Assembly: GCF_002161355.1 (NCBI RefSeq)
Contig: NZ_NFHL01000001.1
Coordinates: forward strand, 1-64,000
DNA: 64,000 nucleotides
DNA from: Lachnoclostridium sp. An76
Lineage (GTDB): Bacteria > Bacillota > Clostridia > Lachnospirales > Lachnospiraceae
Direction: 5' to 3'
Both the position numbers and the translations under genes were made by a program. Shown here in pieces: positions 1-6,941 of this stretch. The notes below the pieces were generated by a model that saw only the letters and a list, made by a program, of their open reading frames with translations, was not told the origin of the DNA and did not search any database. Within the stretch, counting starts at the first letter, position 1. Each line of letters begins with the position of its first letter.

Positions 1-17
1 CAGGGTTGTTTCATGAA
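1..17. repeat. IS left terminal inverted repeat
   Basis: This 17-bp sequence is the exact reverse complement of 2174-2190. Identity ends at base 18, which fixes the repeat length. Confidence 0.9.
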
Positions 18-89
18 AGATTTTTAAAAATATAAGAAGATTGGATTTTATCGGGGGTTATACGTGTTATACAAATACGCGTATAACTC

Positions 90-150
90 TCGACTTTTTA
101 TTCCTGTAGAGGTATAATGTCTATATAGTATAGGTATACTCCACCTATAC
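90..150 (+). promoter_or_regulatory. Promoter and 5' hairpin of the IS
   Basis: A TATAAT at 113-118 lies 17 bp after a weak TCGACT (90-95). Two or three bases after the predicted start (about 125) is an 8-bp stem, GTATAGGT (128-135) with ACCTATAC (143-150). The GAGGAGG ribosome binding site follows directly. A 5' hairpin in an IS could limit expression from outside transcription; that role is inference. Confidence 0.55.
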
Positions 151-165
151 AGAGAGGAGGACATT

Positions 166-747
166 ATGCCAGTAACTGAGAAAAAGTATCCGGATTGGGT
201 TCAGAAGTATCGGACAAAGGGAACTACTGTGAAGAAAAAAGGAGATTCGTATTATCTCTATAAAAGGACATCCCGACGTGTGAAAGGGAAAAAGTATCCG
301 CAGCCAGTCGATACATATATCGGCGTGATTACTCCGGAAGGAGTCATACAAAGTAATAAAAGAAAAATATCTTTAACAGACGCAGAAGTATGGGAATACG
401 GATTTTCGAAAGCTGTCTGGGAGTTGTGTCCGGATGATTGGAAAAAACCATTGGGGGATGATTGGAAGGATGTACTTGCCATCATTCTCTTAAAACAGTC
501 TCCGACCTCTTATATCCAGAAAACACGGATGATAAAAAAGGAATCGGATTTCCATTATCAGTTTGCAGCTCAGATATCCTCACTTTCCCGTAGGATCCAT
601 AAAAAATGGGGCATTGGATTGGAAGAATTACATCAGTTAGAGACAATCTATTTAGTGTGCCTGGATAAAACAGAAATCATTTCGAAAGTGAGTGAGGAGC
701 AGCGGAAACTTCTGGAGAAAATACAAGTGGTGCTGGAAATGTGCTGA
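166..747 (+). CDS. IS-associated protein of unknown function
   Basis: This 193-aa, Lys-rich protein starts with ATG 9 bases after a GAGGAGG site. It lies inside the inverted repeats, upstream of the transposase, so it travels with the element. The first 75 residues are basic and Tyr-rich (KKGDSYYLYKRTSRR), resembling the N-terminal segments that precede the catalytic part of some IS4-like transposases. The rest looks helical with no known motif. It stops 10 bases before the likely transposase start, suggesting translational coupling. Most ISAs1 elements have a single gene, so this partner is unusual. A DNA-binding or regulatory role in transposition is possible but not shown. Confidence 0.65.
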   Translation: MPVTEKKYPDWVQKYRTKGTTVKKKGDSYYLYKRTSRRVKGKKYPQPVDTYIGVITPEGVIQSNKRKISLTDAEVWEYGFSKAVWELCPDDWKKPLGDDWKDVLAIILLKQSPTSYIQKTRMIKKESDFHYQFAAQISSLSRRIHKKWGIGLEELHQLETIYLVCLDKTEIISKVSEEQRKLLEKIQVVLEMC

Positions 748-757
748 AAGAACATTT

Positions 758-2032
758 GTGACAGAAAAGCTGATCCATTATTTCAGGCAGATTCCGGATT
801 ACCGGTGCGACAGAGAGAAAAAACATGACCTTGCAGAAATGCTGGTATGTGTCACTCTCGGAGTTCTTTGTGGCAGGACGACGATCCGCAGGAGCCTGAA
901 ATGGTGTAGAAACCACCTGGAAGAACTGCGGAAACATATGAAATTGAACTACGGGATTGCCTCGCCTTCCACCATTACCCGGATGCTGTCTGGGATTGAT
1001 GAGGAATTAGCCTTGTATGCTTTTATGGAATGGATCGGTGAGATCGTGGACTCGAAGAATACCCATCTCGCTATTGATGGGAAAGCATTACGCGGCGCAG
1101 CGGAAAAGACGAAAAGCGGGACAGCACCGATGCTGTTGAATGTAGTGGAAACGGTTCGAGGGTTGATACTTGCACAGCTTCCGGTCGATTCAAAGACGAA
1201 TGAGATTACGGTGATTCCGGAATTGTTGAAACTTCTGGATATCAGAGGGAGTGTTATAACGATTGATGCGATTGGGACACAGACAGCAATCATGGAACAG
1301 ATACATGAACAGGAAGGGCATTTTGTATTTACAGTAAAGAAAAATCAGCCAGACGCTTATGAGGAGATCCATACGTTCCTGGATAAACTGGAAGAAGAAG
1401 CAGAGAAAAAAGGAAAAAGTGAAACTCCAGATCCTGTTATGCAGGATTATCTTGGGAAATATGAAGAGATCAATCAGATGGAAAAAAATCGGGACAGAAA
1501 TGAGTACAGGACTTGCCAGATATGTAATAATGCATTAAATCTGACGAAAAAACAAAAAGAATGGACATACGTTCAGAGCATTGGGCGGATCAAGCAGGTG
1601 AGGATTCCTGTTGAAAAAGACAGCCAGGGGAATGATATCACTCCGACAAAAGAAGAGTTTTTGAAAAAAGGCTCAAGAAGAGTCCCAGTTCCTTCTGCTG
1701 AAGAGGGAATTGGAAAAGACATCCAGTGTACGGCACTGATCTCAGACCTTATCCTCACGGCAGAGGAACTGGGAAGCATAAAAAGAATGCACTGGTCAAT
1801 AGAGAACCGGCTCCATCATGTACTGGACGACACATTCAGGGAAGATCGCTCGCCAGCCAAAAAGTCCCGAAACAATCTGTCGCTCATCAGAAAATTTGCA
1901 TACAACATCCTGCGCCTGGCAATGTACGAGACAGGTCTGACAAATATAATGACAGAAATGATGGACTGCTTTTGTGACAATGCCACCTTGCGAGAACAGT
2001 ATGTATTTCAAGGCATAGCCAGTCTGTATTGA
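758..2032 (+). CDS. ISAs1-family DDE transposase
   Basis: This transposase cuts and joins the IS ends. Family signatures are an N-terminal associated domain (LIHYFRQIPDYR), the first catalytic Asp in IDGKALRG, the second in TIDAIG, and the Glu in HWSIENRLHHVLDDTFRED. The open frame extends back to ATG 692, overlapping the upstream gene. I prefer GTG 758 because the conserved family N-terminus begins there (424 aa). A stretch of roughly 100 residues between the second Asp and the Glu is longer than usual and Lys/Glu-rich. The frame relative to the upstream ORF is +1, so classical -1 frameshifting would not fuse the two. No frame damage is seen. Confidence 0.85.
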   Translation: MTEKLIHYFRQIPDYRCDREKKHDLAEMLVCVTLGVLCGRTTIRRSLKWCRNHLEELRKHMKLNYGIASPSTITRMLSGIDEELALYAFMEWIGEIVDSKNTHLAIDGKALRGAAEKTKSGTAPMLLNVVETVRGLILAQLPVDSKTNEITVIPELLKLLDIRGSVITIDAIGTQTAIMEQIHEQEGHFVFTVKKNQPDAYEEIHTFLDKLEEEAEKKGKSETPDPVMQDYLGKYEEINQMEKNRDRNEYRTCQICNNALNLTKKQKEWTYVQSIGRIKQVRIPVEKDSQGNDITPTKEEFLKKGSRRVPVPSAEEGIGKDIQCTALISDLILTAEELGSIKRMHWSIENRLHHVLDDTFREDRSPAKKSRNNLSLIRKFAYNILRLAMYETGLTNIMTEMMDCFCDNATLREQYVFQGIASLY

Positions 2033-2173
2033 CTATATATAGAGAATACCTCTGAAAAAAAGTCTTGTAAAGAGATAGAGAGATAGTTTGCGTTTTTTTA
2101 CGTGATCAGCTTACCAGAAACGATATGGGGATGTAATAATAAGATTATAAAAGGTAGTGCTGCTCATGAATAG

Positions 2174-2190
2174 TTCATGAAACAACCCTG
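2174..2190. repeat. IS right terminal inverted repeat
   Basis: This is the exact reverse complement of bases 1-17 and lies about 140 bp after the transposase stop codon. It marks the right edge of the insertion sequence. Confidence 0.9.
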
Positions 2191-2208
2191 GGCAAATCCT
2201 AATTTATC

Positions 2209-2237
2209 TGTACACAATATGATGTCTAAGCTATAAT
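2209..2237 (+). promoter_or_regulatory. Candidate sigma-A promoter of the DUF4160/DUF2442 pair
   Basis: TGTACA (2209-2214) and TATAAT (2232-2237) are 17 bp apart, just outside the right end of the IS. The -10 is perfect and the -35 weak. The pair therefore appears to have its own promoter. Confidence 0.5.
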
Positions 2238-2292
2238 AAAGTTAATCGTGTGTAAGTTTAAAGAAGTGAGCTGTTAAGGTGGAGGTATATGT

Positions 2293-2553
2293 ATGCCAGA
2301 AATTGCTTTGTTTTATGGAATAAGGATTACTATGTATTATGATGACCATAATCCACCCCACTTTCATGTGGAGTATAATGGGAAAAAGGCTTTGATCGAT
2401 ATAAATGATGCCTGTGTTTTGCAGGGAGCATTGCCATCAAGGCAACTGAAACTTGTGTTGGCATGGTGTGTAATCCATCAGGATGAATTAATGCAAAACT
2501 GGGAACTTGCAAAGGATGGAAAACCGTTAAACAGAATCAATCCTTTGGTTTAA
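2293..2553 (+). CDS. DUF4160 domain protein
   Basis: This 86-aa protein is a typical full-length DUF4160 member: it opens with MPEIALFYGIRITMYYDDHN, followed by PPHFHVEYNGKKALIDI, the hallmark His-rich segment. It is followed 19 bases later by a DUF2442 gene. DUF4160/DUF2442 pairs are common in bacterial accessory regions and are often suspected to be toxin-antitoxin modules, but the biochemical role is not established. The start is supported by GGTGGAGG upstream. Being next to an IS and having a decayed relative 1.6 kb downstream fits a mobile or selfish cassette. Confidence 0.85.
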   Translation: MPEIALFYGIRITMYYDDHNPPHFHVEYNGKKALIDINDACVLQGALPSRQLKLVLAWCVIHQDELMQNWELAKDGKPLNRINPLV

Positions 2554-2572
2554 ATATGAAGGAGGTGCTGTA

Positions 2573-2857
2573 ATGTTAGAATATATTCCAACTGTGGTTC
2601 AGGTAATACCATACGAAGATTATACTGTGGATGTATATTTTGATGATGGGAAAATTGTATGCTGCCATGCAGAAAAAGATTTGTCTCCTAATATTTTTGA
2701 TCGAATAAAGGAATATCATATTTTTATGAATAAATGTGTGGTTTTAAATGGAACGTTGGCATGGGATGTGGCTGGAGGAAGGAATGTAAACGAGTGCATT
2801 GATATCGATCCTTTATATTTGCACGAGTTGAAAAAAAGTAAAGAACGAATAGCATAG
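2573..2857 (+). CDS. DUF2442 domain protein
   Basis: This 94-aa protein matches DUF2442: IPYEDYTVDVYFDDGKIV near the N-terminus, then a variable middle and WDVAGGRNVNECIDIDPLYL near the C-terminus. It starts with ATG after AAGGAGGTGC and follows the DUF4160 gene with 19 bases between. The two form a two-gene operon closed by a terminator at 2872-2926. It is the usual partner of DUF4160; which one, if either, would be toxin or antitoxin cannot be told from sequence. Confidence 0.85.
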   Translation: MLEYIPTVVQVIPYEDYTVDVYFDDGKIVCCHAEKDLSPNIFDRIKEYHIFMNKCVVLNGTLAWDVAGGRNVNECIDIDPLYLHELKKSKERIA

Positions 2858-2871
2858 AATATTAAATATAT

Positions 2872-2926
2872 AAACCGCACTTTGATATGTTATGGAGAAC
2901 CATACCACAAGTAAATGCGGTTTTTT
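2872..2926 (+). terminator. Terminator after the DUF4160/DUF2442 operon
   Basis: An outer stem AAACCGCA (2872-2879) with TGCGGTTT (2916-2923) encloses an inner hairpin TATGG-AGAA-CCATA (2891-2904), and a run of six T follows. The nested shape is unusual for a simple terminator. Confidence 0.75.
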
Positions 2927-2954
2927 GCATTTGGTTGTAATATGGTATGAAGTA

Positions 2955-3092
2955 ATGAATCATGTGGAGTATTTTAGAAAGGAGTGGACAGATGATGTTC
3001 CGCTCTCTTTTCGTATGGGTAAGAAAGACAATGACAGTGAAATAAACGAATGGTATAATGAAGTAGAATTAGGCCGACAGATCGGAATTTGA
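2955..3092 (+). CDS. Possible 45-aa small ORF
   Basis: An ATG at 2955 opens a frame of 45 codons that ends just before the ribosome binding site of the next gene. It has no clear ribosome binding site and matches no family I know. The frame can be extended to 2892, but that start lies inside the terminator stem. It may be chance or the tail of a lost gene. Confidence 0.15.
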   Translation: MNHVEYFRKEWTDDVPLSFRMGKKDNDSEINEWYNEVELGRQIGI

Positions 3093-3107
3093 CGGAGGAA
3101 ACACAAA

Positions 3108-3833
3108 TTGAAGCTTGAAGAATATGGGAAGGAAAACAATAGCATTATAGTGATGCTGCATGGAGCAAATTTTGTGCATTGCTATGGTAGGCAATATTCG
3201 CTCGCTAATTCTTTTCACATTATCGTACCCCATATCATGGGATTTGGAGATGAAGCGGGCAGAATCTTTTACACGGATACGTGTTGTGCCGAACTTGTAA
3301 ACATGATAAGAAGCCTCAACAAAAAAGTTTTACTGGTGGGATTTTCATTGGGTGCGCAACTTGCTTTCAAGCTCGTATCGGAATATCCGGAATTATTTTA
3401 TTCTGCCATAATCGTCAGTCCGTGGCTGAACAAAACGGAATCTTCATTAGCGGAAGTTATGAAAATGAATGAAAAGCAATTTGCTTCATTCAAGAAAAAG
3501 TGGCTTTGTAATATCATAGGCATGATGAATGGACTTCCCAGAGAGCCGAGAAAAAAATTTGTTCATCAGATGCAGAATGTTAAGATTGATACTATTCGTA
3601 ATTCCGTGAATAATGGCATAACATTTGAAAGCGAACCGGACTTTGCCAAAGTGCCAATTCCTATTATTGCGTTGGCCGGAGGAAAAGAACCAAAAGAAGT
3701 AATGGACAGCGTCAAACGAATGGCTGAGATCAATCCGAATTGTCGGTGTGAGATATGGGATAAGGCTGCTCACAATATTCCGCCGATGTTTGCAAAAAGA
3801 TTCAACCAGTTGATTTTAGACACGGTGCAATAA
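3108..3833 (+). CDS. Alpha/beta hydrolase
   Basis: This 241-aa protein has the alpha/beta hydrolase layout. LHGAN near residue 17 would supply the oxyanion hole, the nucleophile elbow is GFSLG with Ser80, and a late His lies in AAHNIPPMF near the C-terminus. There is no signal peptide, so it should be cytoplasmic. The start is TTG, chosen because GGAGG lies 9 bases upstream and no ATG fits. Substrate cannot be predicted; small esterases or lipases of this size act on carboxyl esters. It sits between an intact and a broken DUF4160 cassette in AT-rich DNA and is probably part of an acquired segment. Confidence 0.75.
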   Translation: MKLEEYGKENNSIIVMLHGANFVHCYGRQYSLANSFHIIVPHIMGFGDEAGRIFYTDTCCAELVNMIRSLNKKVLLVGFSLGAQLAFKLVSEYPELFYSAIIVSPWLNKTESSLAEVMKMNEKQFASFKKKWLCNIIGMMNGLPREPRKKFVHQMQNVKIDTIRNSVNNGITFESEPDFAKVPIPIIALAGGKEPKEVMDSVKRMAEINPNCRCEIWDKAAHNIPPMFAKRFNQLILDTVQ

Positions 3834-3864
3834 ATTCCAGTTTGTTAAGCAGACAAATCCTCAT

Positions 3865-3891
3865 TTGAAAATATTCTTAATGGGATATAAT
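3865..3891 (+). promoter_or_regulatory. Weak candidate promoter of the decayed cassette
   Basis: TTGAAA (3865-3870) and TATAAT (3886-3891) are only 15 bp apart, shorter than ideal. They precede the GGAGG and ATG of the broken gene at 3935. Confidence 0.3.
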
Positions 3892-3934
3892 ATAAACTAT
3901 ACATAGCGTATAAGAAGCAGGGAGGAGTGATGAT

Positions 3935-4207
3935 ATGATGTATCCATTTATGACATTGAGTGATGAGACAGAAATTGTTCATTCTGATATGCAGAATGAT
4001 GGAAGAGTAAAAGTGTATATTGAGAGACCAGATGAATAATATGGATTTAAACATGCTGCATGCTGGCTTCCCGATTACACATGGGAAGATATTTATCATT
4101 TTTCGGAAGAAGAGATTAAGCAATTCGAAGAGATAATAAGATCAACTGCTCATCTTATTATTGAATTTTCTAAGGAAGGGGGCTTTGAGAATGCCTCAAA
4201 TCTTTAG
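3935..4207 (+). pseudogene. Broken partner gene of a DUF4160-type cassette
   Basis: Reading from ATG 3935 (GGAGG at 3921-3925) gives a protein starting MMYPFMTLSDETEIVHSD. A TAA at 4037-4039 interrupts it after 34 codons. The same frame then continues with 55 codons containing CWLPDYTWEDIYHFSEEE and AHLIIEFSKEGGFEN, ending at TAG 4205-4207. The whole is about 90 codons, as expected for the intact small protein that I recall preceding DUF4160-like genes in clostridia. The stop is a single nonsense change, so the loss looks recent. The family identification is from memory of such pairs and is moderately sure; the interrupted frame is directly visible. Confidence 0.65.
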
Positions 4208-4274
4208 AATGGGAGAATACTGAATTTATTTTTGGACGAATGAAAACAAGCCTGTTATTGTTAATTTTCATTAA
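4191..4274 (+). pseudogene. Truncated DUF4160-type gene
   Basis: ATG 4191 begins MPQIFRMGEY, then TGA at 4221-4223, then IYFWTNENKP in the same frame, ending at TAA 4272-4274. The N-terminal pattern (MPQIF..., then YFWTNE) is that of DUF4160 proteins. Everything after about residue 25, including the expected His-rich core, is missing or unrecognisable. It overlaps the preceding broken gene by 17 bases, so the original pair was translationally coupled. Downstream, a frame ending HLETLWRTMYEELTAQRP before a TGA at about 4360 may be the tail of another lost gene. Confidence 0.6.
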
Positions 4275-4406
4275 GCCTCATTTAGAAACGTTATGGAGAA
4301 CTATGTATGAGGAGCTGACAGCTCAAAGACCGAAAAAAGAAGAAATGAGCAGTCTCTGATTGTGAAATGATTTCACTGAGGGGGCAGTATTATAGGAGAG
4401 GCGCCT

Positions 4407-4736
4407 ATGAAAAAGTATATTGTAGAAATTATAATCTTTTGTATACAGCTTTTTATGTTTTACATTTCACCGCTGTTTGCCGGACCAACCGATGGTATGG
4501 GAATGGTTGTTTTGATTCTATTGGTAACATTGATACTGTCCGTTTTACTTGGCAGTATTTCCAAAAACAAAATAAAATACTTTTATCCGGCTGCAGCGGC
4601 AGCGGTCTTTTTGCCATCTGTATTTCTTTACTACAATGGAACAGCATTTATGCATGCGATCTGGTATTTTGTTGTATCGGCAGCTGGCATGTTGGTTGGA
4701 ATGATCATATTTAAGGCGTTGCACAGGAAATCATAA
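4407..4736 (+). CDS. Small four-helix membrane protein of unknown function
   Basis: This 109-aa protein is almost entirely hydrophobic: about four membrane helices at residues 5-25, 32-50, 58-76 and 82-104, with a short basic end (HRKS). It starts with ATG after AGGAG at 4392-4396. The first helix could pass for a signal peptide, but there is no clear cleavage site. No family was recognised. It lies between the decayed cassette and the GyrI-like gene and may be transcribed with the latter. Confidence 0.6.
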   Translation: MKKYIVEIIIFCIQLFMFYISPLFAGPTDGMGMVVLILLVTLILSVLLGSISKNKIKYFYPAAAAAVFLPSVFLYYNGTAFMHAIWYFVVSAAGMLVGMIIFKALHRKS

Positions 4737-4802
4737 GTTACTAGTATGGAGCATAAGTAAAACATTAGAGAATACGGAGAACTATATAAGTAAGGAGCAG
4801 CA

Positions 4803-5438
4803 ATGGCTTTTGATTACAAGAAAGAATACAAAGAATTTTATATGCCGAAGAATAAGCCCGGCATTATAGAAATCCCGAAAATGAACTACATAGCAGTCCG
4901 CGGAAAAGGCAATCCCAACGAGGAAAACGGAGAATATAAAACATCGATCGGTTTGCTGTACGGCATTGCCTTTACCATAAAGATGAGTTACAAGGGAGCG
5001 CATAAGATTGAAGGTTTCTTTGAGTATGTCGTACCGCCCCTTGAGGGACTCTGGTGGCAGGAGAACACACAGGGGCTTGATTACGCCAGAAAAGAGGATA
5101 TGCATTTTGTCTCTATGATCCGTCTGCCTGACTTTGTGACGAAAGAAGATTTCGCGTGGGCGGTACAGGAAGCGGAAAAAAAGAAAAAGCAGGATTTTTC
5201 CAAAGTGGAGTTTTTCCCTTATGATGAAGGGCTGTGTGTCCAGTGTATGCACATCGGCTCATATGACGATGAGCCGGCCACTGTTGATCTTATGCATGAG
5301 TATATGAAAGAAAACGGGTACGAGCTCGATATTACAGACACAAGATACCATCATGAAATTTATCTGAGCGATCCGAGAAGATGTGATGTGAGCAGGCTGA
5401 AAACAGTCGTGCGCCACCCGATCCGGAAAGCAGAGTAA
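4803..5438 (+). CDS. GyrI-like small-molecule binding protein
   Basis: This 211-aa stand-alone protein belongs to the GyrI-like/AraC effector-binding superfamily. The start MAFDYKKEYKEFYMPKNKPG and the following IIEIPKMNYIAVRGKG are typical of the clostridial group annotated GyrI-like domain-containing protein. There is no DNA-binding domain, so it is not itself a transcription factor. Relatives bind drugs or hydrophobic ligands, and some hydrolyse or sequester them. AAGGAG at 4792-4797 supports the start. It is followed 28 bases later by a CatA-like acetyltransferase, so the two form a plausible resistance or detoxification pair; that is inference. Confidence 0.8.
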   Translation: MAFDYKKEYKEFYMPKNKPGIIEIPKMNYIAVRGKGNPNEENGEYKTSIGLLYGIAFTIKMSYKGAHKIEGFFEYVVPPLEGLWWQENTQGLDYARKEDMHFVSMIRLPDFVTKEDFAWAVQEAEKKKKQDFSKVEFFPYDEGLCVQCMHIGSYDDEPATVDLMHEYMKENGYELDITDTRYHHEIYLSDPRRCDVSRLKTVVRHPIRKAE

Positions 5439-5466
5439 CCGGAAAGCAGAGTAAACGGAGGATATT

Positions 5467-6144
5467 ATGCCAAAAGAAGTTGACCCCAAAGATACGAAAC
5501 GGGCTGCGGCGTATGAGCTGTGGATGAAAGCGCCCAATCCGATGGTAACTTTTTTCAAGACCTTTGATGTGACCAATCTAATAAGGATAAGCAGGAAAAG
5601 AAAGCTGAAATTCAATATGCTGATGGACTACTGTATCGGCAGGGCCGCTGTAAAGGTTAAGGAGTTTTATATCCTCCCGGTGGGCGATAAACTCATACAG
5701 TATGACACCATAGCGGTCAATACGATCGTGAAAAATAAAGAGGGCGAAGTCAGCTCCTGTGATCTCCGGTATGATTCTGACCTGAACAGATTCAACAGGC
5801 ATTACCTGAAATATACGGCGCAGACTGCCGAAAGCTGTACGGACAGGGATTTATCCGAGAACAGTATGGTCATCGGGACATCTGCCATTATAGATACGGA
5901 AATTGACGGGGCTGTCGGTATGAACAGCGGTATATTCAATAATCCGTTCATTATATGGGGCAGATACAAAAAGAAATGGTTTCGGTATTATCTGCCCCTT
6001 TCTTTCCAGTTCCATCACACGCAGATGGACGGCGCGCATGCGGGCAGGTTTTTGGTGGAGCTGCAGGATGAGATCAGGCTGCTTGGGCACAAGGGGATAC
6101 TGCCAGCAGCAGATCAGTCCCGGTGCCGTTCCGGCATACAATGA
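5467..6144 (+). CDS. CatA-like O-acetyltransferase
   Basis: This 225-aa protein has the fold and length of chloramphenicol acetyltransferase. The catalytic motif is HHTQMDG at residues 183-189, matching the HHxxxDG of CAT, with a likely catalytic His at 184. The N-terminal part (FFKTFDVTNL) and middle (VGMNSGIFNNPFIIWG) also follow the family. Clostridial CatA-like proteins of this kind are often not proven chloramphenicol-resistance enzymes, so the substrate is open. The ribosome binding site is CGGAGG before ATG 5467. The last 31 bases overlap, on the opposite strand, the end of the 75-aa gene at 6114-6341. Confidence 0.8.
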   Translation: MPKEVDPKDTKRAAAYELWMKAPNPMVTFFKTFDVTNLIRISRKRKLKFNMLMDYCIGRAAVKVKEFYILPVGDKLIQYDTIAVNTIVKNKEGEVSSCDLRYDSDLNRFNRHYLKYTAQTAESCTDRDLSENSMVIGTSAIIDTEIDGAVGMNSGIFNNPFIIWGRYKKKWFRYYLPLSFQFHHTQMDGAHAGRFLVELQDEIRLLGHKGILPAADQSRCRSGIQ

Positions 6145-6341
6145 GGGCATCCGTTCCTTTTGACTCCGATCACGGATGAAAATAATACAGCTTCCGCATA
6201 GGTATCGCAGGCAAATATATGCTCTGCATCTATTTTGTCGATGCAGCAGAGCAGCGTTTCGCGGTCAAGGTCATGGATCTCTCCTGTATTTTGGTTTAAT
6301 ATGAACTGTTTTCCGTTAAATGGTGTATTCGCGCGGCGCAT
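6114..6341 (-). CDS. 75-aa Cys-containing protein of unknown function
   Basis: This small protein is read leftward from ATG 6341-6339, with AAAGGAG just upstream and a good promoter further back. The middle (LNQNTGEIHDLDRET) and the end (NGCPHCMP) look like a conserved clostridial family without assigned function. The CPHC pair and two other Cys (CC near residue 32) suggest metal binding or redox. It converges on and overlaps the CatA-like gene by 31 bases. The quality of promoter and ribosome binding site makes it a real gene. Confidence 0.65.
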   Translation of the reverse strand: MRRANTPFNGKQFILNQNTGEIHDLDRETLLCCIDKIDAEHIFACDTYAEAVLFSSVIGVKRNGCPHCMPERHRD

Positions 6342-6370
6342 AAAAATATCTCCTTTTACAATGTTTTTTG

Positions 6371-6398
6371 GAGCGGCAGGGTGAGGAACCCGCCGCTC
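6371..6398 (-). promoter_or_regulatory. 5'-leader hairpin of the 75-aa gene
   Basis: GAGCGGC (6371-6377) and GCCGCTC (6392-6398) form a 7-bp GC-rich stem. On the minus strand it begins about 7 bases after the predicted start of transcription and ends about 30 bases before the ATG. It is not followed by T on the minus strand, so it is a leader hairpin rather than a terminator of that transcript. It might also act on the plus strand, where a looser T-rich stretch follows. Confidence 0.5.
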
Positions 6399-6411
6399 TT
6401 ATGCGTTTTTC

Positions 6412-6440
6412 ATTATACAGTGGTATCCCGGTATGGTCAA
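6412..6440 (-). promoter_or_regulatory. Sigma-A promoter of the 75-aa gene
   Basis: Read on the minus strand: TTGACC (6440-6435), 17-bp spacer, TATAAT (6417-6412). This is close to consensus and points at the gene at 6341. Confidence 0.75.
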
Positions 6441-6461
6441 TATAGCAGGGGATCCCCCTTG

Positions 6462-6932
6462 CTATTCCCTGCCGGCATCCCGCCTTTTGATCAATGTTTC
6501 GTTCAGTTTTTTGACATTGTGCATGGCGGCCATATATTGTACGAGCCACACTGCGGCAAATATTAAAAGAAAAATGCCAAAATAGCTTAAAATACCTTGC
6601 AGGCTGTGTTCCATCCAATACGAAACATAAGCCGTCGGCAGCATGAGTACGGAAATAATTGAAAAGTAAATTCCAGTCTGTTTCACGATCCCCCAGGTCT
6701 CTATTTCCCATATTACAGAGCAGGCTCCGAATCCAGAGCCTAATATACCGCATAAAAGCGCCTGCAGCAATACAGCATTGATCTCATTTCCCATTATAAC
6801 AGCTAATTCCGGCATGCATGGAGAATAAGACCCATCTGCATATATAAGGGAAATAAGTATCGTTATCAGATATCCCAGTGCCAGCCCCAGCGGAAAACCT
6901 AACATACTGCGTAAAACAATCTTTTTTTTCAT
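6462..6932 (-). CDS. DUF3021 membrane protein
   Basis: This 156-aa protein has four membrane segments (about residues 8-30, 50-75, 85-105 and 113-134) and a basic C-terminal tail, matching DUF3021. It follows the LytTR gene with 9 bases between and is surely cotranscribed. DUF3021 proteins are regularly paired with a small LytTR DNA-binding protein; in the known pairs the membrane protein is thought to restrain the regulator. The ORF starts at ATG 6932 with a GAGGTGA site upstream. The target genes of the pair here are unknown; no ABC transporter follows, unlike in many relatives. Confidence 0.82.
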   Translation of the reverse strand: MKKKIVLRSMLGFPLGLALGYLITILISLIYADGSYSPCMPELAVIMGNEINAVLLQALLCGILGSGFGACSVIWEIETWGIVKQTGIYFSIISVLMLPTAYVSYWMEHSLQGILSYFGIFLLIFAAVWLVQYMAAMHNVKKLNETLIKRRDAGRE

Positions 6933-6941
6933 GTTATCACC

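Larger units (their letters stand above)
1..2190 (+). mobile_element. ISAs1-family insertion sequence with an accessory ORF
   Basis: The element is bounded by perfect 17-bp inverted repeats: the left end at 1-17 begins CAGGGTTGTT and the right end at 2174-2190 is its exact reverse complement. It carries a 193-aa accessory ORF and a DDE transposase of the ISAs1 type. The left flank is outside the window, so a target-site duplication cannot be checked; the sequence after the right end starts GGCAAATCCT. Both genes look intact, so the element could be active. Boundaries are directly visible; family assignment rests on the transposase. Confidence 0.88.

Noticed and set aside
692-757. Programmed frameshift fusing the two IS genes
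   Set aside because: The transposase frame is +1 relative to the first gene and no slippery heptamer is seen, so separate translation is simpler.
2892-2955. Upstream ATG extension of the small ORF ending at 3092
   Set aside because: The start lies inside the stem of the DUF2442 terminator and has no ribosome binding site.
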